Part shown: positions 51,121 through 58,720 of the stretch, piece after piece
Layout of the letters: each line of letters opens with the position of its first letter
Position numbering within the stretch: position 1 is the stretch's first letter
NCBI GenBank assembly: GCA_017545865.1
Contig: JAFWXO010000009.1
Location: 62,001-126,000 of the forward strand
Direction of reading: 5' to 3'
Source: Clostridia bacterium
GTDB taxonomy: Bacteria > Bacillota > Clostridia > Christensenellales > Borkfalkiaceae
Length of the DNA stretch: 64,000 bases
Notes under the pieces: model-generated
Seen by the model: only the letters and a program-made list of their open reading frames with translations
What the model was told of the DNA's origin: nothing
Database searches by the model: none
Made by a program: the position numbers and the translations under genes

Positions 51121-51753
51121 TTAGCCATTTTCTTCTTCCACCTTTTCCGTTTTTAATTCAACTTTATCGCCTTCAACAACACCGTCCCTCTTGAGAACTT
51201 TAAAGACAGTGCCGAATAAACATTTGATATCAAACCATAAACTTATCTTTTCAGCGTATTCGCCGTCGTATTTTGCTTTCACAACGTAACCAAGCTCATC
51301 ACGCCCGTTGATCTGCGCCCAACCGCTAATGCCGGGGCGGAGAGCGTTCGCTCCGTACTTGTCCCTTTCTTCAATCAAATCAACTTCTTCAAGTATTACA
51401 GGGCGTGGACCTATAAAGGACATTTGCCCTACGAAAATATTGAATAATTGAGGCAATTCATCAAGCGAGGTTTTGCGTAAAAATTTACCAAGCTTCGTAA
51501 TGTATTTATCAGAATTTACAAGCCCGTAAGTGGGAACGCTTTTAGGCGCTTCAACACTCATCGACCTAAACTTTAAAATATTAAAGGGCTTTTTGTTTCT
51601 ACCATAACGCTTTTGCTTGAAAAACACAGGACCGCGACTATCTATCTTAATTGCTATAGCAATTATTAAGAAAAAAGGTAAAAATGCAAAAATTGCAATA
51701 AATGAAAAGAGTATATCAAAAACCCTTTTAAAAAAACTTTTGTAAATCTTCAT
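51121..51753 (-). CDS. Monotopic phosphoglycosyl transferase (initiating sugar transferase)
   Basis: 210 residues, short form with one re-entrant membrane helix (FDILFSFIAIFAFLPFFLII). Family motifs: GPVFFKQKRYGRNKKPFNI, KLGKFLRKTSLDELPQLFNI (catalytic DE), MSFIGPRPVI and ALRPGISGWAQINGRDEL. It transfers a sugar 1-phosphate to undecaprenyl phosphate to start the repeat unit. First gene of the operon. Confidence 0.94.
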   Translation of the reverse strand: MKIYKSFFKRVFDILFSFIAIFAFLPFFLIIAIAIKIDSRGPVFFKQKRYGRNKKPFNILKFRSMSVEAPKSVPTYGLVNSDKYITKLGKFLRKTSLDELPQLFNIFVGQMSFIGPRPVILEEVDLIEERDKYGANALRPGISGWAQINGRDELGYVVKAKYDGEYAEKISLWFDIKCLFGTVFKVLKRDGVVEGDKVELKTEKVEEENG

Positions 51754-51808
51754 ATAATACCTAACCTAAAACCTTATGCGCGCATTAAAATATAATAATA
51801 CTTATTAT

Positions 51809-51837
51809 AGTATATACTTATATTGAAGATTTTTCAA
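51809..51837 (-). promoter_or_regulatory. Promoter of the exopolysaccharide operon
   Basis: On the minus strand TTGAAA (51837-51832), 17 bases, TATACT (51814-51809), about 55 bases upstream of the first ATG. Confidence 0.75.
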
Positions 51838-51900
51838 GGGGTTTGGCGAAATTTTAACAAAATTGACAGACGTTTTGGCGTTTTTTATGCGAAAATGACG

Positions 51901-51930
51901 TAAAAAATAGGCAAAGCCACGCTTTGCCTA
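51901..51930 (-). terminator. Terminator after the GH1 gene
   Basis: Stem TAGGCAAAGC/GCTTTGCCTA with a three-base loop and a T run on the minus strand. Confidence 0.9.
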
Positions 51931-51934
51931 CCGT

Positions 51935-53281
51935 TTATAAACTTTTACCGTTAGTTTTTATAACCTTTTTGTACCAAAAATACGAATTTTTGGGTATACG
52001 TTGTTGCGTTTTATAGTCAATATAGACAAGTCCAAACCTTGCTCTATACCCGCAAGCCCACTCGAAATTATCGCAGAACGACCAGTAGAAATAACCACGA
52101 ACGTCAACCCCGTTATCACTTGCGCGCATAAGTTCTTTTAAATAAGGCGTCATATAGTCAATTCTTGCGTCATCTCTAACCTTGCCGTTTTTGCTTATTA
52201 CGCTTGCCATTGAAACGCCGTTTTCCGTTACAAACACGGGAAGGTTGTAACGCTCGAACAAGAACTTAACGCCCCAGTATAAACTTTCAGGCATAAATTC
52301 CCAACCGATATCGGTTACGGCGTTTCCTAAGGCGTTTGGAAACACGTTAACTTTACCTGCCTTTCCTATCTTGTAACCCGTGTAAATATTATGCCCCAAA
52401 AAGTCGGTTTTTTGAGAAATTAGTTGCATATCGCCACGTTTAATCTCGGGCAAAATATCTTTAAATTCTTGATAATATTCCTTTGGATAATCGCCAAGAT
52501 AAATGGGATCGCAATAAATAGAAACACACTCGGACGGGCTTTCAACGTTAAGCGAAAAATAATCCTTTCTCGCAACTTCTACGTCCGCTAAATCTTCAGT
52601 TACGGGGCAAGCAACCCAACTCGACGTTGAAATGCCGATTTTAGCGTTTCTAACCCTTTTCCTCAAAACTTTTACTATCGTTCCGTGAGATAACAAGAAG
52701 TTATGAATAACGTTTAAAGTATCCTTTTTATCAAGTTTAAGCCCAGGCGCGTGCCTACCGTAAACGTGCCCGTTACTTATAAACGAGAACGGCTCGTTAA
52801 ACGTGATAAAATTCTTAACTCTATCGCCAAAATACTTGGCAACAACGCTTGCGTAATTTTCAAAAAACCCTACGATAAGTTCCCTATTTAAAAACCCACC
52901 GCCTTTTTGAATAGACACGGGTAAATCCCAGTGATAAAGCGTTACGTACGGCTCTATTTTATACTTTAAACACAAGTTTATAACTTTGTTATAAAACTCA
53001 ACGCCTTTTAGATTAACGCTACCGTCTAAACTCAAAATACGGGTTGGCGAAATAGAAAACCTATATGCGTTAACTCCTAGGTTTTTCATAAGTAAAATAT
53101 CTTCTTCGTAGCGGTTATAAAAATCGCAAGCCACGTCACCAGTTTGCCCGTCTTCAATCGCGCCTTCAGTGTGGGCAAACTCGTCCCAAACGCTAAGTTC
53201 TTTTTCGTCAACGTTCCACGCCCCTTCTATTTGATAGGAAGCGGTTGCAACACCCCAAGTAAAATCTTTAATAAAGCCCAT
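51935..53281 (-). CDS. Glycoside hydrolase family 1 (beta-glucosidase/6-phospho-beta-glucosidase type)
   Basis: 448 residues, single TIM barrel. N-terminal GH1 signature FTWGVATASYQIEGAWN, acid/base glutamate in FITFNEPF, nucleophile glutamate in LPVFVTENGVSM, and the aglycone-site YFYWSFCDNFEWACGYRARF. No signal peptide, so it acts on imported beta-glucosides. The FEWACGYRARFGLVYIDY end fits beta-glucosidases rather than phospho-beta-glucosidases. It follows the SASA esterase in one operon. Confidence 0.94.
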   Translation of the reverse strand: MGFIKDFTWGVATASYQIEGAWNVDEKELSVWDEFAHTEGAIEDGQTGDVACDFYNRYEEDILLMKNLGVNAYRFSISPTRILSLDGSVNLKGVEFYNKVINLCLKYKIEPYVTLYHWDLPVSIQKGGGFLNRELIVGFFENYASVVAKYFGDRVKNFITFNEPFSFISNGHVYGRHAPGLKLDKKDTLNVIHNFLLSHGTIVKVLRKRVRNAKIGISTSSWVACPVTEDLADVEVARKDYFSLNVESPSECVSIYCDPIYLGDYPKEYYQEFKDILPEIKRGDMQLISQKTDFLGHNIYTGYKIGKAGKVNVFPNALGNAVTDIGWEFMPESLYWGVKFLFERYNLPVFVTENGVSMASVISKNGKVRDDARIDYMTPYLKELMRASDNGVDVRGYFYWSFCDNFEWACGYRARFGLVYIDYKTQQRIPKNSYFWYKKVIKTNGKSL

Positions 53282-53300
53282 ATAAACTCCTTTTAAGCAA

Positions 53301-54035
53301 TTATTCGTTTAACAATTCTAAATAAGCGTTAAAATATCTATTACCAAACTCTCTAAGCGAAAGGGAATTAAAATGAATACCGTCAGGTTTAAGCGAAAGC
53401 CCTTTTGAAGAGACAACCTTGCAATTTGGAACTTCTTTTTCAATTTCATGAAGCAATAAATTCATTTTTTTAGGATAGTCTTTGAAATCATAATCAGGAT
53501 TCATATCTTCCGCAAGCTCGCCTATAATAAACGGCAAGTTTTCGGCGTTCAATTCCTTTCTAAACGCAGTTATCATATTGATAAGGCGTTCTTTGTAAAG
53601 CCCAAAATTATTATCGTTACAATCTTGCTCGCCTTGATGCCATAAAATACCGCCAAAGTTTGAAGATTTCATAGCAAGTTTAGCCATGAAAACGGCGTGT
53701 TCAAACAAAACTTCACCCGGTTGCCACTCAAGAACGGAAGTTCCACCGTCAGCGCAAGGGATAAGCCCAACTTTTTTATTGAAATGCTTAGCGTAACTAT
53801 CGGCAAAACTTGCGGTTAAACATACACCGCTATGGAAAAGAACGTTAAAAATCGCCCTATCGGGGTTTATCGGCTCAGACATTTTTTGCCATCTACCCAT
53901 CCTTATCATATAGCATAAGGGGTTATCTATCGGATCAACGTCTTCAAAATCGCCCCTACCCGCCATATTAGATTGACCTATCATTAAAAAACTTGTTATT
54001 TCATTGAGTTCTTTGTTATTTCCATCTATAATCAT
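53301..54035 (-). CDS. SASA-type carbohydrate esterase (sialate O-acetylesterase-like, SGNH)
   Basis: 244 residues, cytoplasmic. Catalytic serine block MIGQSNMAGRGDF, glycine/asparagine block ILWHQGEQDCNDNN and the Asp/His block PDGIHFNSLSLREFGNRYF are all present. It removes acetyl groups from sugars. Next to GH1, it probably deacetylates the same oligosaccharides. The ATG at 54035 with GGAG six bases upstream is preferred over a GTG at 54047. Confidence 0.9.
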   Translation of the reverse strand: MIIDGNNKELNEITSFLMIGQSNMAGRGDFEDVDPIDNPLCYMIRMGRWQKMSEPINPDRAIFNVLFHSGVCLTASFADSYAKHFNKKVGLIPCADGGTSVLEWQPGEVLFEHAVFMAKLAMKSSNFGGILWHQGEQDCNDNNFGLYKERLINMITAFRKELNAENLPFIIGELAEDMNPDYDFKDYPKKMNLLLHEIEKEVPNCKVVSSKGLSLKPDGIHFNSLSLREFGNRYFNAYLELLNE

Positions 54036-54115
54036 ACCTTTCTCCACTAACCATTATAGTTTAACATTTATAATTTTTATAGTCAATAATTAGTCAAAAA
54101 AAACACTTTAAATAA

Positions 54116-54338
54116 GGTGAGAGTGCCGTTTTCCGCGAAACGAAAAAACACTAAAATAAAAAAGGGAAACGGGGGATTCCCCTACTAGGGGAAATGTCCG
54201 CAAGGACAAAAGGGTTGCCGTCCACGGCGAGTGGGATTCCCCTGTTAGGGGAAATATCCGCAAGGATAAAGGGGTTGCGCCACGCTAGGGGGCGAACCGT
54301 AGGTGAGAGTGCCGTTTCCCGCGAAACGAAAAAACACC
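54116..54338. repeat. Intergenic repeat region with two 60-bp tandem units and two flanking direct repeats
   Basis: Units begin GGGATTCCCCT at 54173 and at 54233, exactly 60 bases apart. Each has a TTCCCCT/AGGGGAA hairpin and a second hairpin that differs in a compensated way (TGTCC/GGACA against TATCC/GGATA). A 36-base segment starting GGTGAGAGTGCCGTTT flanks them at about 54116 and 54302. The GCCGTTTCCCGC part also resembles the 3' end of tRNA-Gly. No gene is present; this accounts for the gap 54036-54359. Confidence 0.75.
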
Positions 54339-54357
54339 GCATAAAGCGGTGTTTTTG
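54328..54357 (-). terminator. Terminator of tRNA-Gly
   Basis: Stem AAAACACCGC/GCGGTGTTTT with loop ATAAA; T run on the minus strand. Confidence 0.88.
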
Positions 54358-54359
54358 AG

Positions 54360-54435
54360 TGGAGCGGGAAACGGGACTCGAACCCGCGACAACTGCCTTG
54401 GCAAGGCAGTGCTCTACCAACTGAGCTACTCCCGC
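54360..54435 (-). tRNA. tRNA-Gly (GCC)
   Basis: Acceptor GCGGGAG/TTCCCGC, anticodon loop TTGCCAA, T arm GCGGGTTCGAGTCCCGT, encoded CCA at 54362-54360. Confidence 0.96.
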
Positions 54436-54489
54436 ATTTTCGAAAACAAACCGAACAAGCCAATTTGTTCCCGAAAAATACATAGGTTA

Positions 54490-54519
54490 TAAAAATAAAT
54501 ACCACCTTGCGATGGTATT
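54490..54519 (-). terminator. Terminator-like hairpin between tRNA-Val and tRNA-Gly
   Basis: Stem AATACCA/TGGTATT, followed by a T-rich stretch on the minus strand. Confidence 0.6.
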
Positions 54520-54525
54520 ACTTTT

Positions 54526-54601
54526 TGGTGGGAGTTATAGGGCTCGAACCTATGACCCTCTGCTTGTAAGGCAGATGCTCTCCCAGCTGAGCTAAACTCC
54601 C
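54526..54601 (-). tRNA. tRNA-Val (TAC)
   Basis: Acceptor GGGAGTT/AACTCCC, anticodon stem TCTGC/GCAGA with loop CTTACAA, T arm ATAGGTTCGAGCCCTAT, encoded CCA at 54528-54526. Confidence 0.95.
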
Positions 54602-54679
54602 AAAAAGGCACGCTAATCACAAGTGCCCTATTACTATAACATCAATTTGCTTTTTTTGCAAGTATTTTTTAAGGGTTTT

Positions 54680-55129
54680 TCAACTTTTCTTTGAAAATAA
54701 TCTTTTTATTTTTGATAAAACTCGCTTAGGTAGCCTTAAAACCTTTCTAAGCCACACCCACTTGCACCAAAACGCTTTATAAAGTTTATATCTAAAACTC
54801 TTTTTAACGTCAATATACTTTTCGCCTTTATAATACCCAGCCATAACGCCGAGAATCATACTATCTTCAACACCGTATTCAAGCACGGTTTGGTTATCTC
54901 CCCAAAAAACGTAAGACGACGGCATAACCTTATAAACCCTATGCAAAACGTAAGTTCCGCTAACGCGCTTATATAAAGCAACGTCACCACGGTTAAGCCT
55001 TGACTTAGGCGTTTCAATCACAACCTTATCTCGCAAAGAGTTTAAAAGAGGGTTCATGCTCGTTCCTTTAAAATCAGAAACTATAACCCCAACGCTTTTT
55101 AGAGTTTGTTCAAAAGAACTATCAATCAT
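54680..55129 (-). CDS. S24/S26-family peptidase (signal peptidase-like)
   Basis: 149 residues. The nucleophile serine is in FKGTSMNPLL. The second catalytic region reads RGDVALYKRVSGTYVLHRVY, where an HR pair replaces the usual lysine, as in SipW/ER-type enzymes. VFWGDNQTVLEYGV is the third family box. No N-terminal membrane anchor; a basic helix-rich C-terminus instead. I use the ATG at 55129 with AGGTG six bases upstream. It is the last gene of a three-gene unit with PqqD-like and HPr-kinase-like proteins and may remove a leader peptide or act on a lipid-linked partner. Confidence 0.82.
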   Translation of the reverse strand: MIDSSFEQTLKSVGVIVSDFKGTSMNPLLNSLRDKVVIETPKSRLNRGDVALYKRVSGTYVLHRVYKVMPSSYVFWGDNQTVLEYGVEDSMILGVMAGYYKGEKYIDVKKSFRYKLYKAFWCKWVWLRKVLRLPKRVLSKIKRLFSKKS

Positions 55130-55391
55130 CAATCGCACCTATTTCTTTAAGCGTTTTAATAATATTTTCAACGTCTAAACGGATAACTTCCTCTGGCGCG
55201 TCGTACTCGTTTAATAAGGCGCTCACAACTTCGTCAACGGTTGCGCCCTTTTCTAAAACCTTCCAAATAAACGCTCCGCTCTCGTTGAGTTTAACCATTG
55301 AATTTTTAATCTTTTCAGCATTAGCGCCAACGCCGATAACAACGTTAACACCCGAAATTTCTCTTAAAATAAAACCGTTTTTAATCTTCAT
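55122..55391 (-). CDS. PqqD-like protein (RiPP recognition element type)
   Basis: 89 residues. Typical pattern: FILREISGVNVVIGVGANAE, then MVKLNESGAFIWKVLEKGAT and a C-terminal helix pair (LDVENIIKTLKEIGAI). The winged-helix fold binds the leader peptide of modified peptides (RRE). It overlaps both neighbours by a few bases. There is no radical SAM enzyme and no short precursor gene nearby, so its partner is unknown. Confidence 0.88.
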   Translation of the reverse strand: MKIKNGFILREISGVNVVIGVGANAEKIKNSMVKLNESGAFIWKVLEKGATVDEVVSALLNEYDAPEEVIRLDVENIIKTLKEIGAIDD

Positions 55392-56091
55392 ATAACATAC
55401 CTTCTAAAGAGCATTTTGCAGCGGAAATATCCATATTGCACTTTAATAAATAGAACTTGCAAGTCTTAGAGATAACGTCTAACACGTCTAACACTTTGTT
55501 TGCGGTAATAGCGTTATCAAACCCAACTGATTGCTCAAATAACACCTTTAAAAAATCTTTAGGCGAAACTTTTGAAATAGAGTTTTCATTAGCCCTTGTT
55601 ACAACGCATATAGCTTTAAGCGGAGCGGACACGTTCTCGCCGAGATTATGCTTGCCGTTCCAAGGCGAGCCGTAAGCAATAACTTTGCCGTTTTCAACTT
55701 TCAAAATGGGCTTATCGTCGTTAATATAACAAAGTTTATCGCCTAACAATTGTTTCAAAAGCGCCGTATGGGTTGATTTTCCCGTTCCACTTGGGGCTGT
55801 GAACACGAAAGCGTTGCCGTTATATTTTACCGTTGAGCCGTGAAAAAGCATAGCGCCATAGTCAAGCAAAACGTTTGAAAGTTTGCGAAGAATTGCCGAA
55901 TTTTCAATAAAATCATCACTTTCGCCTTTTAAAAGTTTTGCTTCGGCTAAAAAATCTTCAACGGTTATTCGCGCCGAAATTTCAACGGGGTTATCTCCAA
56001 AATATTCGTAATTTTTAAGCATATTTGCCGTGTATGGAAATTTATAAGCAATATCGGTAACCATACCTGCAATTAAATATTTTTTGCTCAT
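55381..56091 (-). CDS. HPr kinase-like P-loop protein
   Basis: 236 residues. Walker A site FTAPSGTGKSTHTALLKQLL (about residues 92-111), then YINDDKPIL (metal/catalytic acid) and GSPWNGKHNLGEN, the usual pattern of short HprK-like kinases found with PqqD and peptide-modification clusters. The N-terminal HprK domain is replaced by a different 80-residue region. It may phosphorylate a peptide, as in paeninodin-type lasso peptides; that is inference. First gene of the unit. Confidence 0.85.
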   Translation of the reverse strand: MSKKYLIAGMVTDIAYKFPYTANMLKNYEYFGDNPVEISARITVEDFLAEAKLLKGESDDFIENSAILRKLSNVLLDYGAMLFHGSTVKYNGNAFVFTAPSGTGKSTHTALLKQLLGDKLCYINDDKPILKVENGKVIAYGSPWNGKHNLGENVSAPLKAICVVTRANENSISKVSPKDFLKVLFEQSVGFDNAITANKVLDVLDVISKTCKFYLLKCNMDISAAKCSLEGMLYED

Positions 56092-56144
56092 TACAACCTA
56101 AAAAAATAAAAAAATACGGATAATTATATCCGCATTTTATTATA

Positions 56145-56843
56145 TCATCCAAACACCTTATTGTCAATACCTTCCATTGCCGTAACTTCGAGTTCAAATT
56201 CTTTTTCCAAATCAAAAGTGGAAGCGCTATCAAACGCGGCAAGTTTAGATACCGATACTTCATACGCCGTTAACAGTTTAGTTTCGTTTTCATTTATTTT
56301 CTTTTGGTATTCTCTCGACTGAATTCTACCTGATATCGCTATCTTTTCGCCAACGGCTAAGTTCTTTGCAAACCTTGCGTTTCTACCCCAAGCAATGCAC
56401 GGAATATAGTCGCTTTTATTGTAAGCGCGGTTAACGGCTACTAAAATATCTGCAATTTCACGATTGAAAGGGGTTGTTCTATAAACTGGTTGTTTACAAA
56501 TATACCCGCAAAGCACGATATTGTTTGGGTTTTTGCCGTAATTTTCACTCATAAGTTCCCTAACAAAAACGGTGAGCATCAACTTTGACTTGCCGTCAAC
56601 TTGCTTATTGTAACTTCTAAACTGCCCGACCGCCGAGATAACCGAGCCGATTTTTAATTTATTTGCTTCAATAAGGCGCTCGGAAATCGTAACGGGCAAA
56701 ACGTCTGCTTCGCCAGACAATCTTTTAACCATAACTTCCATCTCGTAAAAACCTTCGCCGTAAACTTCGTGAGAAAATTTGGCTTCGGTTACTATTTCTC
56801 CTTTGATATACACTTTGTTGTTTTGTTTTTCAAGACTGTTCAT
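56145..56843 (-). CDS. Single-stranded DNA-binding protein with two OB folds
   Basis: 232 residues, longer than ordinary SSB because it has two OB folds: residues 8-95 (NNKVYIKGEIVTEAKFSHEV) and 104-205 (NNIVLCGYICKQPVYRTTPF, DYIPCIAWGRNARFAKNL, GEKIAISGRIQSREYQKK). The second is a standard bacterial SSB core. The acidic tip usual at the SSB C-terminus is missing. The start overlaps the end of the deacetylase gene by 14 bases. It may be a second SSB rather than the replication protein. Confidence 0.85.
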   Translation of the reverse strand: MNSLEKQNNKVYIKGEIVTEAKFSHEVYGEGFYEMEVMVKRLSGEADVLPVTISERLIEANKLKIGSVISAVGQFRSYNKQVDGKSKLMLTVFVRELMSENYGKNPNNIVLCGYICKQPVYRTTPFNREIADILVAVNRAYNKSDYIPCIAWGRNARFAKNLAVGEKIAISGRIQSREYQKKINENETKLLTAYEVSVSKLAAFDSASTFDLEKEFELEVTAMEGIDNKVFG

Positions 56844-57597
56844 TTTTTACTTGTACTCCAAAAGAATTTATTTTATAGTTTTCTTTATAGATTAGTTCGC
56901 TTATTTTAACGAACTCATATCCCTTTTCTTTTAAATTTGAAAGAATATACGGCAACGCTTCGTGAGTGTGAAGGGCGTTGTTGTGGCATAAGATTATAGA
57001 TCCGCTTTTCGTTTTAGATAGCACCCTATTAGTTATCTCTTTGGCAGAAATATCCTTCCAGTCGATACTGTCAACGTCCCATTGAATAGTGAAAAGATTA
57101 TAAGCGGTTGCAACTTCTAAAAGTTCGTTATCGTAATCGCCAAACGGAGCGCGGAAAAGTTCCACTTTTTGCCCAGTCAAATCTTCAATCGCTTTAACGG
57201 AAGAAGATAATTCTTCTTCTATTTGCGCTTTGTTTAACTTACTCATTTGAGGGTGAGTTTTTGAGTGCGTGCCGATTTCGTGCCCACGTTTAACTATTTC
57301 TCGAGCGACTTCAGGATATTTATTAACCCAAAACTCAACGCAAAAGAAAGTGCATTTTACTCCGTACTCATCGAGCGCGTCTAAAATCTTATAGGTATAA
57401 TCCGCGCCGTAAGCGCAGTCAAACGATATGGCAATTTTATTGTCGTTTCTCTCAACTGAGTAAATAGGCGTTTTTCTAACCGTTCCGCCCGAGTATACTG
57501 CAAACGCTCCCGTTTTTGAAACGGCAAGGCATAAAACTAAGATTAAGGCTATCGAAATTACTGAAAAATAAGCAATAGGCTTTTTAAACGCTTTCAA
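56830..57597 (-). CDS. Polysaccharide deacetylase (NodB domain)
   Basis: 255 residues. N-terminal membrane anchor or uncleaved signal (ISIALILVLCLAVSKTGAF), then the NodB domain: AISFDCAYGADYT in place of the TFDDG motif (the second aspartate is displaced, as in PdaB-type proteins), the zinc motif HSKTHPQM, RAPFGDYDNELL and CHNNALHTHEALP. It acts outside the membrane on peptidoglycan or another N-acetylated glycan. The relaxed metal motif leaves the activity uncertain. Confidence 0.88.
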   Translation of the reverse strand: MKAFKKPIAYFSVISIALILVLCLAVSKTGAFAVYSGGTVRKTPIYSVERNDNKIAISFDCAYGADYTYKILDALDEYGVKCTFFCVEFWVNKYPEVAREIVKRGHEIGTHSKTHPQMSKLNKAQIEEELSSSVKAIEDLTGQKVELFRAPFGDYDNELLEVATAYNLFTIQWDVDSIDWKDISAKEITNRVLSKTKSGSIILCHNNALHTHEALPYILSNLKEKGYEFVKISELIYKENYKINSFGVQVKNEQS

Positions 57598-57724
57598 ATC
57601 ACTTCTCCATTATATCAATCGCTTGTGATAATATATTGACTAAATTTGACAAATTTTGGAAATTTTAGTCTAAAACATTTCACAGTTATATCATATTTTA
57701 TTATGCGGTTTCTAATTTTATACA

Positions 57725-57756
57725 TAAAAAAAGAGCGGAAGTTAATCCGCTCTTTT
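57725..57756 (-). terminator. Terminator of the comEC-holA-cdaA operon
   Basis: Stem AAAAGAGCGGA/TCCGCTCTTTT with a T run on the minus strand, after the 38-residue gene. Confidence 0.9.
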
Positions 57757-57762
57757 ATCGTT

Positions 57763-57879
57763 TTATTGCATTGTTCTAAATATTAAAAATACCACTGCCG
57801 TTACGGCGATTGTGAAAAATACCGATGCGATTGCGCTCCACACTTTTGACGCGCGACTTTGATTATTGTTATCGTTCAT
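57763..57879 (-). CDS. 38-residue single-span membrane peptide downstream of cdaA
   Basis: A polar N-terminus (MNDNNNQSRASKVWSA) and one membrane helix (IASVFFTIAVTAVVFLIF). AAGGAG lies eight bases before the ATG. It begins 12 bases after the cdaA stop and is followed at once by the terminator, so it is the last gene of that operon. It is too short to assign. A regulatory partner of CdaA is a reasonable guess since CdaR is missing here. Confidence 0.7.
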   Translation of the reverse strand: MNDNNNQSRASKVWSAIASVFFTIAVTAVVFLIFRTMQ

Positions 57880-57891
57880 AGTTATTTCTCC

Positions 57892-58713
57892 TTATTTATT
57901 ACCGATTAAATCTTGCCAGTAGAAATCTTTTAAAGTTTTTCTAAGCATTTCGGAATCGGCATACCTTGTAAGTTTACCGCCTTGAGCAATAGATATAATA
58001 CCCGTTTCTTCAGAAACGATAATACTCGTTACGTTAATCATTTCGGTTATGCCTATGCCTGCTCTATGGCGAGTGCCAAGTTCTTTGGGAAGGTCAGTTT
58101 CTTGCGATAAGGGAAGGAAGCAACCCGCCGCCAAAATCGTATCGTTTTGGATAATCATAGCCCCGTCGTGAAGGGGGGTTTTGGGGAAGAAGCAACTCTC
58201 GATTACTGCGCTTGAAATATTAGCGTTAAGCCTTACGCCACTCGATACAACGTTATCCGGGATTTTAGTGTTTGATAAAACGATAATTGCGCCGATATCG
58301 TTTTTAGACATATTTTGCAAAGCCTTGATAATCTCGTTGATGCATTGAGTAACGAGTTTAGCAGAAGACTTAACAATGTTTGAAACGTCTTTCGGTTGGT
58401 GAGTTTTGTTCTTAACGTTCCACACCGCTCTTTTGATTTCCGTCGCAAATAATAGGATAATACAAAGCACGAACACTGCGTAAAAAATAATAAACTCAGT
58501 TCGGCTAAGGTCGGAAATTATCGTGATAAAACCTAAAAACAAAACGTAGAAGAAATAAACTATTGAAATCTTCGTTGCGTTATTGCGCCTTAACAAACTA
58601 AAAATAAATACGTTTAAGACGAGAAGTAAAAATAAAAGCACTCCGTCGTACACGCCGAACGACTTTATAACCGTAGAGGCTTTTTGTATAAAATTTAAAA
58701 TCAATTCTTTCAT
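57892..58713 (-). CDS. cdaA: Diadenylate cyclase CdaA
   Basis: 273 residues. Makes c-di-AMP from two ATP. Three N-terminal membrane helices (about residues 20-95) and the DisA_N cyclase domain with LHDGAMIIQNDTILAAGCFL (DGA motif) and GTRHRAGIGI (RHR motif). c-di-AMP controls potassium and osmolyte balance in Firmicutes. In most relatives cdaA is followed by cdaR and glmM; here it is followed by a 38-residue membrane peptide and preceded by holA. Confidence 0.96.
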   Translation of the reverse strand: MKELILNFIQKASTVIKSFGVYDGVLLFLLLVLNVFIFSLLRRNNATKISIVYFFYVLFLGFITIISDLSRTEFIIFYAVFVLCIILLFATEIKRAVWNVKNKTHQPKDVSNIVKSSAKLVTQCINEIIKALQNMSKNDIGAIIVLSNTKIPDNVVSSGVRLNANISSAVIESCFFPKTPLHDGAMIIQNDTILAAGCFLPLSQETDLPKELGTRHRAGIGITEMINVTSIIVSEETGIISIAQGGKLTRYADSEMLRKTLKDFYWQDLIGNK

Positions 58714-58720
58714 ATACTAC

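Noticed and set aside
54173-54292. CRISPR-like repeat
   Set aside because: Only two units with a period of 60 and no unique spacers; the repeats are hairpin-rich tandem copies, and no cas genes are nearby.
54151-54620. Reading frames of 60-110 residues over tRNA-Gly, tRNA-Val and the repeat region
   Set aside because: They run through two clear tRNA genes and the repeats; no ribosome sites.
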